Origin: Delftia acidovorans
GTDB taxonomy: Bacteria; Pseudomonadota; Gammaproteobacteria; Burkholderiales; Burkholderiaceae_C
Length of the DNA stretch: 64,000 nucleotides
Assembly: GCA_031286585.1 (NCBI GenBank)
Contig: JAITUC010000044.1
Coordinates: 61,461-125,460 of the forward strand
Direction: 5' to 3'
Under the pieces are notes generated by a model. The model had not been told where the DNA came from. It searched no databases and was given only the letters and a program-made list of their open reading frames with translations. The position numbers and the translations under genes were made by a program. This document shows positions 49,136 through 57,188 of this stretch, piece by piece. Each line of letters opens with the position of its first letter. Position 1 is the stretch's first letter.

Positions 49136-50104
49136 TCAATCCTCCTCGTCCGTCGGGTCTTGCTTCACCTGTAGTGTGGAGCCCGCACGCGGGCCGGTGC
49201 GCTCCGGGTCATCGGCAATCGGTGCGAAGCCGTTGCCGTTCTCCTTGGAGATGCGATGCAGCAGCGCGGCCAGCGGATCGGACTTCTGCTGGTTGTCCTT
49301 CTCATACAAGCCCAGGTACTTCCACAGCTTCTCGGCAAAGGCCTCCTTACTGTGCGTCAGCACCTGCAGGCCTTCCTTCGTGCGCTTTACGCCCGCATAC
49401 AGCTGGACAGCAGCCGGGCTCAGGAAGCGCGTGTCCTTGATGACCTCGCGCGCATATCCATCGCCAACGCATGCGGTGCAGTCCGGGTGTGGCGGGCGGT
49501 GGGGGTTGAAGCCGATGCCGCCTTCTTCATCGAAGTCCTCAGGCGCCTTGCCTTCGGCGCGCCATGTCTCGCGGGCATGGTTCATCTCGCTGACGGTGCG
49601 CTGGTAGCGGAAGTTCTCGCCCCAGCAATGCCGGCAGCATGCGACCTTCGTCTCGATCAGCTCACGGGCATCGGCTGTAGCGATCAGCCAGGCCTGCTGG
49701 AGCATGGCATCGGCAGTGATCTGCGTGCGCTCCTGCTGCTGCTTTCGGGCTTCCGCAATCGCGACTTGGATGTGAGGTTTTGACAGGTTCTCCGAGGCGA
49801 TCTGCCGGGCTGTCTTGGCGCTGTAGCCGGCCCGGATCGCTGCCTGGGTGCCATTCAGGTCAACCAGGAATTCATCGATGAACTTCGATTCCCTCGCGGT
49901 CAGCGCTTGCGTGTCCGTGCGCTTGTCGGCTGCCCTTTTGGCCGGAGCCTTCTTCAATGCCGGTTTCGTGGAGGCGCTCAGAGGCTTCTGGGCCGCTGGG
50001 CGCTTCGCAGGAACGGCAGAGCCTGCGACCTTCTTCACGGCTGCAGGCTTCTTGGGGACTGGTTTCTTTGGAGGCTCGGACTTGCCGGCAGGACGTTGGG
50101 CCAT
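49136..50104 (-). CDS. terminase small subunit with long basic N-terminus
   Basis: 322 residues. The first ~65 residues are Lys/Ala/Pro-rich like histone H1 tails. Terminase_2 domain: LTARESKFIDEFLVDLNGTQ AAIRAGYSAKTARQIASENL. Central zinc-binding-like cluster CCRHC ... HPDCTAC. Unusually long for the family; the basic tail may bind DNA non-specifically. Motif e lies 34-49 bp upstream. Confidence 0.85.
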   Translation of the reverse strand: MAQRPAGKSEPPKKPVPKKPAAVKKVAGSAVPAKRPAAQKPLSASTKPALKKAPAKRAADKRTDTQALTARESKFIDEFLVDLNGTQAAIRAGYSAKTARQIASENLSKPHIQVAIAEARKQQQERTQITADAMLQQAWLIATADARELIETKVACCRHCWGENFRYQRTVSEMNHARETWRAEGKAPEDFDEEGGIGFNPHRPPHPDCTACVGDGYAREVIKDTRFLSPAAVQLYAGVKRTKEGLQVLTHSKEAFAEKLWKYLGLYEKDNQQKSDPLAALLHRISKENGNGFAPIADDPERTGPRAGSTLQVKQDPTDEED

Positions 50105-50137
50105 GACCGGAAGTTTTCCGGCATGGCCTAGGGCCGT

Positions 50138-50153
50138 CGAACCCTAGCCGGGG
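50138..50153 (-). promoter_or_regulatory. late-promoter-like motif, copy e (upstream of terminase)
   Basis: Minus strand reads CCCCGGCTAGGGTTCG, in the gap between the 50187-50735 gene and terS, at the start of the packaging and head genes. Confidence 0.65.
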
Positions 50154-50186
50154 TGGAGCATCACCTCAACGACTACCTGCCGCATT

Positions 50187-50735
50187 TCAGACCAGCAGCT
50201 GGTCCTGCATCAGCAGATCGCCCTGGCGCGGGTCAGCCTTGCGCTGCACCTTCAACGCTTCCACCTTGCGCTCAAGCGCTCTTCGCTTTGCCACCTCCTC
50301 CAGCAGCTGGTCCTGCAATTCCGTGACGCGTGCCAGGGCCGTGTGCTCGAGCGCAATGCCGGCATAGGCTTGGCCCAGCATCCCACCCTCGGTCCTGCTG
50401 AAGTGGACGACATGCTCTCCGATCTCCAGGATGGAGCGCCCATCGGTCAGGTGGGTGACCGTCACCGCCCGTGCTGGCCCGTGCTGGTGCACAGGTCGAT
50501 AGCACTGCTTCACCGCCGAAATCATCCCCTCGCCGCGCAGCACCTTGATGCGGTCGTCCACTGTGGTGAGGTTCAGGCCCGTCATCTTGTGGATGCGGTC
50601 TCGCGTGGGCTCCTCGCCTGCCTCGTGCAGCTGGCGGATCGCTTCGTATACCTGCGTTAGCGTGGGCACGGCCTCGACCGCGCCAGTGTCCGGATTGCCG
50701 CCGGCTGTCTTGTGGATTGTGCTGGTTTGGCTCAT
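50187..50735 (-). CDS. winged-helix-like phage protein, unknown
   Basis: 182 residues. Residues ~28-70 look like a winged helix (VYEAIRQLHEAGEEPTRDRI HKMTGLNLTTVDDRIKVLRG EGMI), then a beta part and a C-terminal coiled coil (LEEVAKRRALERKVEALKVQ). Last gene of the early leftward operon, next to the terminase promoter motif, so it is a candidate late-gene activator; inference only. Confidence 0.6.
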   Translation of the reverse strand: MSQTSTIHKTAGGNPDTGAVEAVPTLTQVYEAIRQLHEAGEEPTRDRIHKMTGLNLTTVDDRIKVLRGEGMISAVKQCYRPVHQHGPARAVTVTHLTDGRSILEIGEHVVHFSRTEGGMLGQAYAGIALEHTALARVTELQDQLLEEVAKRRALERKVEALKVQRKADPRQGDLLMQDQLLV

Positions 50736-51301
50736 GCGTTTTCACTCCAGAGAGGGGTGGCAGCGGCGCGTGCGCCACGACCGGTGAGGTGCGACCAGTT
50801 CTGGCCCAAACGAACTGCACGAACCGTGGAGCTGGCAACGCCAAGAAGAGGCGCCAGCTTCAATGAGGACAGTTGGCTATCCAGGATTTGGCGCACCATT
50901 TCATTGGTCAGCACTGCCAATGGCGACTTTTCTCCAGCCATATCCGTCCCATGCCTGCGCCTGTCCGCAGCATTGCCCTTGGCTGTGTCCCAGCGCAAAT
51001 TGCTCAGGGCCGGATTTGCCCTGTCACCGTCTTCGTGGCAAGCCTCCATGTCAGGCGAAGGGCGCGGTCCCACAAAGGCTTCCAAGACCAGGACATGAAC
51101 GTCCAGCTTTCTGGCGACCCCGTCTCTGCAGAGACCAACGAACCGATACCCGGCGCTCGTTCGATCAATCGGCGTGGCCTTCATCCGCCCTTTTCGGGCT
51201 CGACCAATGCTGTCTATCCTTGGCAGCGATCGAACGCGACCGAGGGTCGATATCTCGTAGAAACCTTCATACCCTGCGATGGGCTTCCATTGCTCGGTCA
51301 T
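50732..51301 (-). CDS. HNH homing-type endonuclease (NUMOD4/HNH)
   Basis: 189 residues. NUMOD4 motif (WKPIAGYEGFYEISTLGRVR S), HNH core (VHVLVLEAFVGP ... EACHEDGDRANPALSNLRWD T), and a C-terminal helix-turn-helix (SLKLAPLLGVASSTVRAV). A free-standing HNH mobile endonuclease. It overlaps its neighbours by 4 bp on each side, so it is fully integrated in the operon. Confidence 0.85.
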   Translation of the reverse strand: MTEQWKPIAGYEGFYEISTLGRVRSLPRIDSIGRARKGRMKATPIDRTSAGYRFVGLCRDGVARKLDVHVLVLEAFVGPRPSPDMEACHEDGDRANPALSNLRWDTAKGNAADRRRHGTDMAGEKSPLAVLTNEMVRQILDSQLSSLKLAPLLGVASSTVRAVRLGQNWSHLTGRGARAAATPLWSENA

Positions 51302-51831
51302 GCGCGAAGTCCTTCAATCGAGAATTCGGAAGGCATGGCCAATTTCTGCGGCCATTGCCCCGTGCTGATGATTTGTTTCTGCGTCTGCGCCACCCAAACG
51401 CATTCGCGCGCTTTGCGCTCCTGCTTCGAGAACATGGCGCCCTGATCAAAAATCGAATGGCATCCACGTCGGCCGGGCTGGCAGGCGCACAGCGGAAAGC
51501 TGTCTAGGTCCGACGCCTTGATTCCGACGCCTTTCCCGGTGTTGGCGTGCGCGCACTGGCTGATCCCTGCGATTCCGCAATGAATGCAAGGCAGGGCCGC
51601 AACCAGGCGCCGGTATTCCTCGCTGCGCAGCGGGCGATCCTTCTGCACAGCCTGGCCAGTGGCTGCGCCCATCACCACGATGCTGGTGCACGCCATGCCG
51701 GCAGTGGCGCGGGCGCTGTCCATGGCTCGGGCTGCGCGCTGCGCCAGGCGCTCCTCTCGGTCTTGCGCTGGTGCGACGGCGGGCCGGCGGCCGAAGCCGC
51801 GGCTGGGCCATGTGCTCCGGTTCTGGATCAT
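51298..51831 (-). CDS. phage nuclease-like protein with Cys/His cluster (Ref/HNH-like)
   Basis: 177 residues. CIHCGIAGISQCAHANTGKG VGIKASDLDSFPLC ... CHSIFDQGAMFSK holds a CxxC and His pattern like HNH-type phage recombination nucleases (Ref) or DUF968 proteins. N-terminus basic. Role in recombination is inferred from the motif. Confidence 0.6.
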   Translation of the reverse strand: MIQNRSTWPSRGFGRRPAVAPAQDREERLAQRAARAMDSARATAGMACTSIVVMGAATGQAVQKDRPLRSEEYRRLVAALPCIHCGIAGISQCAHANTGKGVGIKASDLDSFPLCACQPGRRGCHSIFDQGAMFSKQERKARECVWVAQTQKQIISTGQWPQKLAMPSEFSIEGLRA

Positions 51832-52085
51832 CGGATGTCGCCCTCCACATCCACCTGCACCAGGAAGCCGTGGTCACCCATCACGCACACACGTGTGGGG
51901 CCGTACTGCTCCAGGCGGCAGCAGCGGTTTTCCGACCAGACGGAGAAGCGGTAGCGGCCCAGGCTATCGGGTCCTTCGATGCGCTCGCGCATTGCGGCGC
52001 CACGCCACAAGGGCGGGTGCTGGGGCATGGCGCGCACGGGCCCGCGCTGGCCACGGCGCGGAAGGTCGGGGCGGAAATCAAGCAT
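51828..52085 (-). CDS. small phage protein, unknown
   Basis: 85 residues from ATG 52085 (GTG at 52091 is possible). C-terminal beta strands (LGRYRFSVWSENRCCRLEQY, VCVMGDHGFLVQVDVEGDI). Overlaps both neighbours. No family known. Confidence 0.55.
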   Translation of the reverse strand: MLDFRPDLPRRGQRGPVRAMPQHPPLWRGAAMRERIEGPDSLGRYRFSVWSENRCCRLEQYGPTRVCVMGDHGFLVQVDVEGDIR

Positions 52086-52398
52086 GTGCACCGCCCTCCC
52101 CTGCGCCGGCGTCGAAGTCCTTCACCTCCAGGCCCAACACGCGCGCCACAAAGCTCTCCAACCGGGCACCGCGCGACTGCTTCCAGCCCGGCAGCCGATG
52201 CACGGCATCGCAGGTGCACAGCTGCGGCAGCGCCAGACGCATGTAGCCGGCCCAGCTGCCGCATGGTGGCGCGGGGTTCTCGGCTGGGTTCTCGACGTGG
52301 TGGCCCAGGCTGCGCAGGTGTGCCGCCGCACGGTTGAAGGCCGGGTAGTTGAACTCGGGCAGGCCGGACATCGGGCCGGCGATGTAGATGCGCTTCAT
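52078..52398 (-). CDS. DUF4406 / nucleoside 2-deoxyribosyltransferase-like protein
   Basis: 106 residues. MKRIYIAGPMSGLPEFNYPA FNRAAAHLRSLGHHVENPAE is the DUF4406 signature (Rossmann-like N-deoxyribosyltransferase fold); HVENPAENP and the Asp in CTCDAVHRLPGW fit the family. Common in phage early regions; possibly nucleotide salvage. Confidence 0.85.
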   Translation of the reverse strand: MKRIYIAGPMSGLPEFNYPAFNRAAAHLRSLGHHVENPAENPAPPCGSWAGYMRLALPQLCTCDAVHRLPGWKQSRGARLESFVARVLGLEVKDFDAGAGEGGAHA

Positions 52399-52862
52399 GG
52401 CCGGGCCCTCCGGAAGGACCACGCGATCATGGCTGCATCGCGCTGGTGCTGATTGCTGCGGCCGGCCCAGCCGGTCAGGCGGCTGAAGGTGGCGGCGTCG
52501 ATCTTGGCTCCACGGGCGCCGCCGGCCTTCGCGCTGGGCGGCATGCCGAAGCAGGCAATGCCGAGGCTGGCGCACAGGGTCTCGATCAGCACGCACCAAG
52601 CATCGATCTCACCCACGTTGCGCGCCATCTTGGCCCGCGCCGCGGCACTGCCCTGGCCGGTCCAGGTCCTACGGGCTTTGCGGCTGTCCTCGAAGATCAC
52701 CAGCGTGGGCGCCCTGCCCTGCAGCGTCTGCAGGATCTGCGCTGGCGCAATCTCCTCCAGCGTCTGCAACTGGCCGTCCACGATCCATGCGAGGCCCGTG
52801 TGCTTGCCGGGGTCCATGCCCAGCACCGTGATCGGGCCCTGGTGGCCAGCCGGTACCGTCAC
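52395..52862 (-). CDS. RNase H-fold nuclease, RuvC-like
   Basis: 155 residues from GTG 52862, overlapping the previous stop (GTGA). VLGMDPGKHTGLAWIVDG is the first RuvC/RNase H strand with catalytic Asp, then LVIFEDSRKARRTW (second acidic residue) and a late HQRDAAMIAWSF (third). Phage Holliday-junction resolvases have this pattern. Confidence 0.72.
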   Translation of the reverse strand: MTVPAGHQGPITVLGMDPGKHTGLAWIVDGQLQTLEEIAPAQILQTLQGRAPTLVIFEDSRKARRTWTGQGSAAARAKMARNVGEIDAWCVLIETLCASLGIACFGMPPSAKAGGARGAKIDAATFSRLTGWAGRSNQHQRDAAMIAWSFRRARP

Positions 52863-53086
52863 GCGCGGGGCGGCGGGCGCCAGGCGAGCGCCTGCAGCTG
52901 CTGCACCACCTGCTGCTCGATGTCCACGAACAGCCGGGACTCGTCCCTGTCCAGCTCCCTGGCCCTGGCCTTGACGTACTCCCACCACCCGGGTTGCTGG
53001 GCCAGCTTGACGAGGTGCGCCACGGCTTCCCCGCTGAGATTGATTGGTTGTTGCTGCCATTGGTGTTCAGACGACGATGAATTCAT
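52859..53086 (-). CDS. small phage protein, unknown
   Basis: 75 residues, helical and acidic (VAHLVKLAQQPGWWEYVKAR ARELDRDESRLFVDIEQQV). Overlaps the upstream gene by 20 bp and the RuvC-like gene by 4 bp. Confidence 0.6.
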   Translation of the reverse strand: MNSSSSEHQWQQQPINLSGEAVAHLVKLAQQPGWWEYVKARARELDRDESRLFVDIEQQVVQQLQALAWRPPPRA

Positions 53087-53573
53087 GGGAGTCGCTGCCG
53101 TGGCTGTTGACCAGCAGCTCGCGCAGGCGGCGTTCAGTGGCGCGGTGCGCGCGGATGAAGGTGCGGGCCGGGATCACCTCCAGCACCTGGCCGTAGGCCT
53201 CGCCGAACTCAACCAGGTGGCCCAGTTGCACGGCGTTCAGGCGCATCTCCTGGCCGTGGCCGTGCTTGCGGCCCAGGTCCACCACGGCCGCCACGGCATC
53301 GGCAAACAGGCTCTGGGCCTCGGGCTCGGTGAAGACGCCCATGCCCAGCAGCGTTTCGGACAGGTTCGCGGCGTCGGCCAGGTCGCGCCAGTGCTGCACC
53401 GTGGGAACGGCGTAGCCGACGGCATGCACGGCTGCCAGGACTGCAGCGGCCAGCGGCTCGCGCTTGCGCTGGTGCAGCGGCTGCCGCTCGCTGGCCGACA
53501 GCTCCTGTGCGAGGGTGTAGGCATAGGGCAGCGTCAGGTAGGCGCGGGTCGCGGCCGGATGGATGGCGGTCAT
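53067..53573 (-). CDS. phage protein, unknown
   Basis: 168 residues from ATG 53573, overlapping the helicase-loader stop (ATGA). Helical; no motif recognised (for example LADAANLSETLLGMGVFTEP, ERRLRELLVNSHGSDSH). Lies between replication and nuclease genes. Confidence 0.6.
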   Translation of the reverse strand: MTAIHPAATRAYLTLPYAYTLAQELSASERQPLHQRKREPLAAAVLAAVHAVGYAVPTVQHWRDLADAANLSETLLGMGVFTEPEAQSLFADAVAAVVDLGRKHGHGQEMRLNAVQLGHLVEFGEAYGQVLEVIPARTFIRAHRATERRLRELLVNSHGSDSHEFIVV

Positions 53574-54346
53574 GCGCACCTCCCGCGATAGCTTTCCCAC
53601 TGGAACGGCAGCACGTCGCCGCCGTCCTCGCGCAGACGGTCCATGACACGCTCGCCAAGGAATGCAGCCACTTCGCCGATGGGCAGGTTCGACAGGAACA
53701 GCGTGGGCTTGCGACGCTCGTAGCGCTCGTTGAGCACGTCGAACAGCAGGTTCTTTTCGAAGTCGCTGCCGAACTGCACACCTACCTCGTCCAGGATCAA
53801 CAGATCCGGGAACACCATGGCGGCAATGGCCTCGCCCTCAGACTCGCCGCTACGCTTGGACCAGGTGTCCTTGATGCGGCGGACAGCGCGCGCCACAGTC
53901 GTGAACAACACCGACGCGCCATGCGTGTGCATCACCTGCATGCCGATGCCGATGGCAAGGTGCGTCTTGCCTGTGCCAACGTTGCCCACAAAGATGGCGC
54001 CGCTGCCCTTGCGCTGCACGTCATCGAAGCCGGCCGCATAGTCCTTGGCGAACTGCAGCGCCGCCTGCTGCTCCGGCGTTTCCGCGATGTAGGTCCGCAG
54101 GCGGCAGCTCTGGAACCGCTCGGGGATCGCGGCGGTGCCCAGGCGCTTCTCCCAGTCTTCGCGCGCCTGGCGCTTCTGCTCGTCCTGGGCCTGGGCCAGT
54201 TCCTTGGCCTTGGCCTCCTCGGCGCACAGGTTGCACTTCGTCCAAATGTCGCCCAGATGGCAGCTGCTCAGGAACAGGCCATGCGTGCTGCAGGTGCTCT
54301 CGCGGGTGAGGGGCGGGCGGTGGATTCGGGATGCGAGGAGGTCCAT
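53570..54346 (-). CDS. DnaC-like replicative helicase loader (AAA+ ATPase)
   Basis: 258 residues from ATG 54346 (TGATG overlap with the initiator stop). Walker A IFVGNVGTGKTHLA, Walker B DLLILDEVGVQ, and a sensor region FLSNLPIGE. N-terminal CNLC pair and a basic helix. Loads the host DnaB helicase at the phage origin. Follows the initiator gene as O-P or DnaT-DnaC pairs do. Confidence 0.88.
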   Translation of the reverse strand: MDLLASRIHRPPLTRESTCSTHGLFLSSCHLGDIWTKCNLCAEEAKAKELAQAQDEQKRQAREDWEKRLGTAAIPERFQSCRLRTYIAETPEQQAALQFAKDYAAGFDDVQRKGSGAIFVGNVGTGKTHLAIGIGMQVMHTHGASVLFTTVARAVRRIKDTWSKRSGESEGEAIAAMVFPDLLILDEVGVQFGSDFEKNLLFDVLNERYERRKPTLFLSNLPIGEVAAFLGERVMDRLREDGGDVLPFQWESYRGRCA

Positions 54347-55179
54347 CAGATCTTCCTCGCTTGGCCGTAGTCCACGCCGCCGAAGTTGTCGGGGGTCGGC
54401 GTCTTCGCGCCCTTCACGGCCCGGCCAGCAAAGTCCGAAGGCTTGAGCCAATCGGCCTGCAGCCCCTGCGTGCCACGGAAGCACCAGATCTGCAGGAAGT
54501 CCTCCAGCGACAGCTTGGCCTTGTCCGCCTCGTTGACCGCCATGCGCAGGACCGTTTCCGACACCGGCGCGTTCTTGCCGTTTCGCAGCGTCAGCCAATC
54601 GGACCAAGTCTGCTCGGTCACGCCATCAGGGCGAGTGATGGCGTTCGCAGCCGTGCGCGCGCCTTTCCCCTTTCCTTGTTTATTCTTTGTAGGTTCTTTG
54701 TAGGTTATGGCGGCAGGATTTGCCGGGGTCCCCGGCAGATCTTGCCGGGGGGTGTTGCAGATATTGCCGGGGTCCCCGGCAGAATCTGCCGGGGTTTGAT
54801 GGGGCGGCAAATCCTGCCGGGGTGCAGAATCTGCCGGGGTTTCCGGTGCGCAGGAGCGCATGATCATTTGGTCATATTCGGTCAGGCGCGGGCGCTTGGA
54901 CAGGCATTCGTAAACAGCCGCGCGCAGCACCTTCAGATTGATCTGGTACTCGGAGCTCCAGCCAGTTCGCTGAATGCGCTGCACCAGCCCCTGCTCTTCC
55001 ATGGCGGCCACGTGGCCACGCACAGCGCGGACCGACAGGCCACACTTGTCCGCCAAGGTCTGGATGGACGGGAAGCAGTTGCCCGCGTCGTTGGCGTTGT
55101 CGCACAGGGCCAGGAACACCAGGCGCGGGCCTGACTGCAGTTCCGTGCGCCACGCGAGGGTCGTGTAATCGGAGCTCAT
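54346..55179 (-). CDS. phage replication initiator (helix-turn-helix) with internal origin
   Basis: 277 residues from ATG 55179. N-terminal winged helix (AGNCFPSIQTLADKCGLSVR AVRGHVAAMEEQGLVQRIQR) as in helix-turn-helix replication proteins; a Pro/Asp-rich linker (residues ~110-165) encoded by six iterons; and a C-terminal DnaD-like helical domain (VSETVLRMAVNEADKAKLSL EDFLQIW). Layout equals lambda O: initiator carrying its own origin, followed by a helicase loader. Confidence 0.82.
   Translation of the reverse strand: MSSDYTTLAWRTELQSGPRLVFLALCDNANDAGNCFPSIQTLADKCGLSVRAVRGHVAAMEEQGLVQRIQRTGWSSEYQINLKVLRAAVYECLSKRPRLTEYDQMIMRSCAPETPADSAPRQDLPPHQTPADSAGDPGNICNTPRQDLPGTPANPAAITYKEPTKNKQGKGKGARTAANAITRPDGVTEQTWSDWLTLRNGKNAPVSETVLRMAVNEADKAKLSLEDFLQIWCFRGTQGLQADWLKPSDFAGRAVKGAKTPTPDNFGGVDYGQARKI
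54664..54839. other. candidate phage replication origin: six iterons next to an AT/T-rich block
   Basis: Six copies of a 17-mer, consensus (G/T)GCAGANNNTGCCGGGG, at 54712, 54734, 54756, 54778, 54806 and 54823. The first four are exactly 22 bp apart, two helical turns, so they lie on one face. A T-rich block (54664-54710) beside them could be the unwinding element. All are within the initiator gene. Confidence 0.75.
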
Positions 55180-55901
55180 TGCGCCGCACCCTCCTGCGCC
55201 AGGCGTGCTTGGTGCTGGCCCCACAGGCCGGCAATCCACGTCACGCCCTTGCTCGTGAACTTGGCCTGGGTGTATGCATGGTCGCTGTGCTGCGCATGGC
55301 CTGCCTTCACCACGAATCGGCCTGCGCCCAGGTGCTGGGCCAGCGGCGTCAGCCGGCCGCCCAGGTGGTACATGACCTTCTGGTCCAGCAGGAACTCGCG
55401 GAAGCGCTCCTCGTTCGCGCGCAGGAGCTTGCAGACCTGGCGGAAGCCCATGGCGCCGGTCTCGGCCGCCACGAATCGATCCACGAACTCCGCCTTGGGC
55501 GCGGCCAGGGCCAGAGCCTCGGCCGTGCGCAGCTCGGACTCTTTGGCATCAGCCCAGGCGCGCGCGGCGGCCACCGGGTTGGAGAAATCAGGCAGCGTGG
55601 GGGCGGCCTGGGACTCCAGCTCCTGCCAGCGCTTCACCACCTTCATGCGCGCCACGGCGTCATAGCCGAGCAGCAGGGTCAGGCAGGTGTCGCGGTCCAG
55701 TTCGTACTGCGGGTAGCGCTGGCCGTTGGCGCCCGCGTAAGTCGTTGTTTCGCAAACAGGCTTCAAATCTGAAGCCTGCAGGTCGTCCAGCAACGTGCGG
55801 ATGTCGCGCATCACGTTGCCGTGGTCTCGGCCCGTCAGCTCGGCGATTTCGCGGCTGCTCATTGTCAGCACGGCGGCGGAAATTGCAGTGATCGCGTTCA
55901 T
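55176..55901 (-). CDS. Rha-type antirepressor with KilAC C-terminal domain
   Basis: 241 residues. N-terminal Rha domain (MSSREIAELTGRDHGNVMRD IRTLL; YPQYELDRDTCLTLLLGYDA) and C-terminal KilAC/ANT domain (AMGFRQVCKLLRANEERFRE FLLDQKVMYHLGGRLTP ... HAYTQAKFTSKGVTW). A second antirepressor-like protein besides 37009-37926. First part overlaps the initiator start. Confidence 0.85.
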   Translation of the reverse strand: MNAITAISAAVLTMSSREIAELTGRDHGNVMRDIRTLLDDLQASDLKPVCETTTYAGANGQRYPQYELDRDTCLTLLLGYDAVARMKVVKRWQELESQAAPTLPDFSNPVAAARAWADAKESELRTAEALALAAPKAEFVDRFVAAETGAMGFRQVCKLLRANEERFREFLLDQKVMYHLGGRLTPLAQHLGAGRFVVKAGHAQHSDHAYTQAKFTSKGVTWIAGLWGQHQARLAQEGAAQ

Positions 55902-56323
55902 CGGGCAGGCCCTCCGAATTCGGGGGCCCCAAAGGGTCCTATGAGTGCATGCAGTCGGCTGGCAGACTGCTCCTCATGCATCAACTTCTCAGCCACCATC
56001 TGCCGATAGCTGCGCTCCCAGGTCATCACGTAGATGGCGTCGCGCAGCACCGTCGAGGTGTCCGTGCCCTTCAACACGCAGTTGCGACGGAACTGCTCAG
56101 CGGTGGCTTCGTCCACCTTGGTTTTGAGCTGGAAGTCCAGCTTGCCCAGCGGTCCGGCAATGCCGCGCGCGAACATGGGCGAGCCAGCCTCTTCGTCCAG
56201 TTGGTCCTGGACACGCGCCAGCACACGCTCGGCCTGCTCGGCGTTGAGGTCGGCGAGAGCTGTCTGGATCGCCCGGAAGGCAGCCGCTTCAGCCCGGCTC
56301 AGCTTTTCGTGGGTGTCTCGCAT
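55898..56323 (-). CDS. phage early protein, unknown
   Basis: 141 residues, helical and acidic, with GTDTSTVLRDAIYVMTWERS near the C-terminus, vaguely ribbon-helix-helix-like. Overlaps the Rha gene by 4 bp. Confidence 0.6.
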   Translation of the reverse strand: MRDTHEKLSRAEAAAFRAIQTALADLNAEQAERVLARVQDQLDEEAGSPMFARGIAGPLGKLDFQLKTKVDEATAEQFRRNCVLKGTDTSTVLRDAIYVMTWERSYRQMVAEKLMHEEQSASRLHALIGPFGAPEFGGPAR

Positions 56324-56368
56324 GCGGGACTACTCCTTGGGATCTGTGGGTGGGGAAAATTCGGGGAA

Positions 56369-56860
56369 TCAGCGGTCGGAGCCCGACCACCAGCGCAGGG
56401 CGATGTCCTTCGCGTGGCGCAGGCGATTGCGCGAGCGACGCAAGTCCATCAAGGCGGCCTGCGCCATGCCGCGAAGACGGCGGCCGTCCGCACTCGCCTG
56501 GGCGCCGCAGTCGCAGGGCCCGGCCGGCATTGCGGGCTCGTTGTGCACGGCGCAGTCGGATGTGTGCAGGACCGTCAAGGCGTTCATGCCAGTGCGGGCC
56601 AGGTCAGCGATCGACTGCTGGGTTTCCAGCATGGCCTGCCGGGCCAGCAGTTCGGCCTGGGCGCGCTCAAGCTCTTTCGCAGCAAAGGCGGCGGCATCGT
56701 CGATCCACAGCGCCATCCTTTTTGCGCGTGCATCAGCGTCTGCCTCGATGCGGTCCAGCGTTGCCGTGCTGGCCTTGAGCAGCCGACCGCTTCGAGCAAT
56801 GGACATCCGCTTCTGGAACGGCAGCGGGCCCGACCGCTTGGACATGCGGGGGCTATGCAT
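56369..56860 (-). CDS. phage early protein with CAVHNEP...PCDC module
   Basis: 163 residues from ATG 56860. Basic N-terminus, long helix (DDAAAFAAKELERAQAELLA RQAMLETQ), then CAVHNEPAMPAGPCDC, identical to the module in 6323-7201, and a basic C-terminal helix. The module has the spacing of a small metal-binding site. Function unknown. Confidence 0.6.
   Translation of the reverse strand: MHSPRMSKRSGPLPFQKRMSIARSGRLLKASTATLDRIEADADARAKRMALWIDDAAAFAAKELERAQAELLARQAMLETQQSIADLARTGMNALTVLHTSDCAVHNEPAMPAGPCDCGAQASADGRRLRGMAQAALMDLRRSRNRLRHAKDIALRWWSGSDR
56512..56560. repeat. 49-bp dispersed repeat, copy 2
   Basis: Identical to 7111-7159 at 47 of 49 positions, about 49 kb apart. Confidence 0.9.
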
Positions 56861-57104
56861 GGCCTTGCTCCTGGGGGGTGGACTGAGCAAGCTCAGGCCA
56901 GATGTCCTGCCAGTCGTTGGGGCGCAGGTCTCGCCGTGAAACCGCCCCTTGCGTAGCCAACTCGATAGCTACCGCCGATTTCTCTGGCACAACGCGCTTC
57001 CCTGAGGCCCAACGGGACACATCGGGCCGGTGCGCACCGATCCGATCAGCAAGCTCGCCTATCGACCCACGCCCCTTTTTGGAGATGTACTCATGGAGGT
57101 TCAT
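56853..57104 (-). CDS. Cro-like regulator (YdaS/XRE type)
   Basis: 83 residues from ATG 57104. Helix-turn-helix in GRGSIGELADRIGAHRPDVS RWASGKRVVP. First gene of the leftward early operon, divergent from the C1-like repressor across three operators. No clear Shine-Dalgarno before its ATG. Expected to repress the repressor promoter early after infection. Confidence 0.82.
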   Translation of the reverse strand: MNLHEYISKKGRGSIGELADRIGAHRPDVSRWASGKRVVPEKSAVAIELATQGAVSRRDLRPNDWQDIWPELAQSTPQEQGHA

Positions 57105-57115
57105 GAGCAAATTAT

Positions 57116-57176
57116 TAGCGACACGCTACATATCGTCAATAGCGCCTCGCGCTTTGCCAAAAGTAGCGTTTTGCTA
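57116..57176. promoter_or_regulatory. three C1/Cro operators, TAGCGNNNCGCTA, 24 bp apart
   Basis: TAGCGACACGCTA (57116-57128), TAGCGCCTCGCGC (57140-57152) and TAGCGTTTTGCTA (57164-57176). Centres are exactly 24 bp apart, like lambda OR1-3. The same palindrome occurs twice at 58747-58785. Confidence 0.82.
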
Positions 57177-57188
57177 AACCATCGCCCG

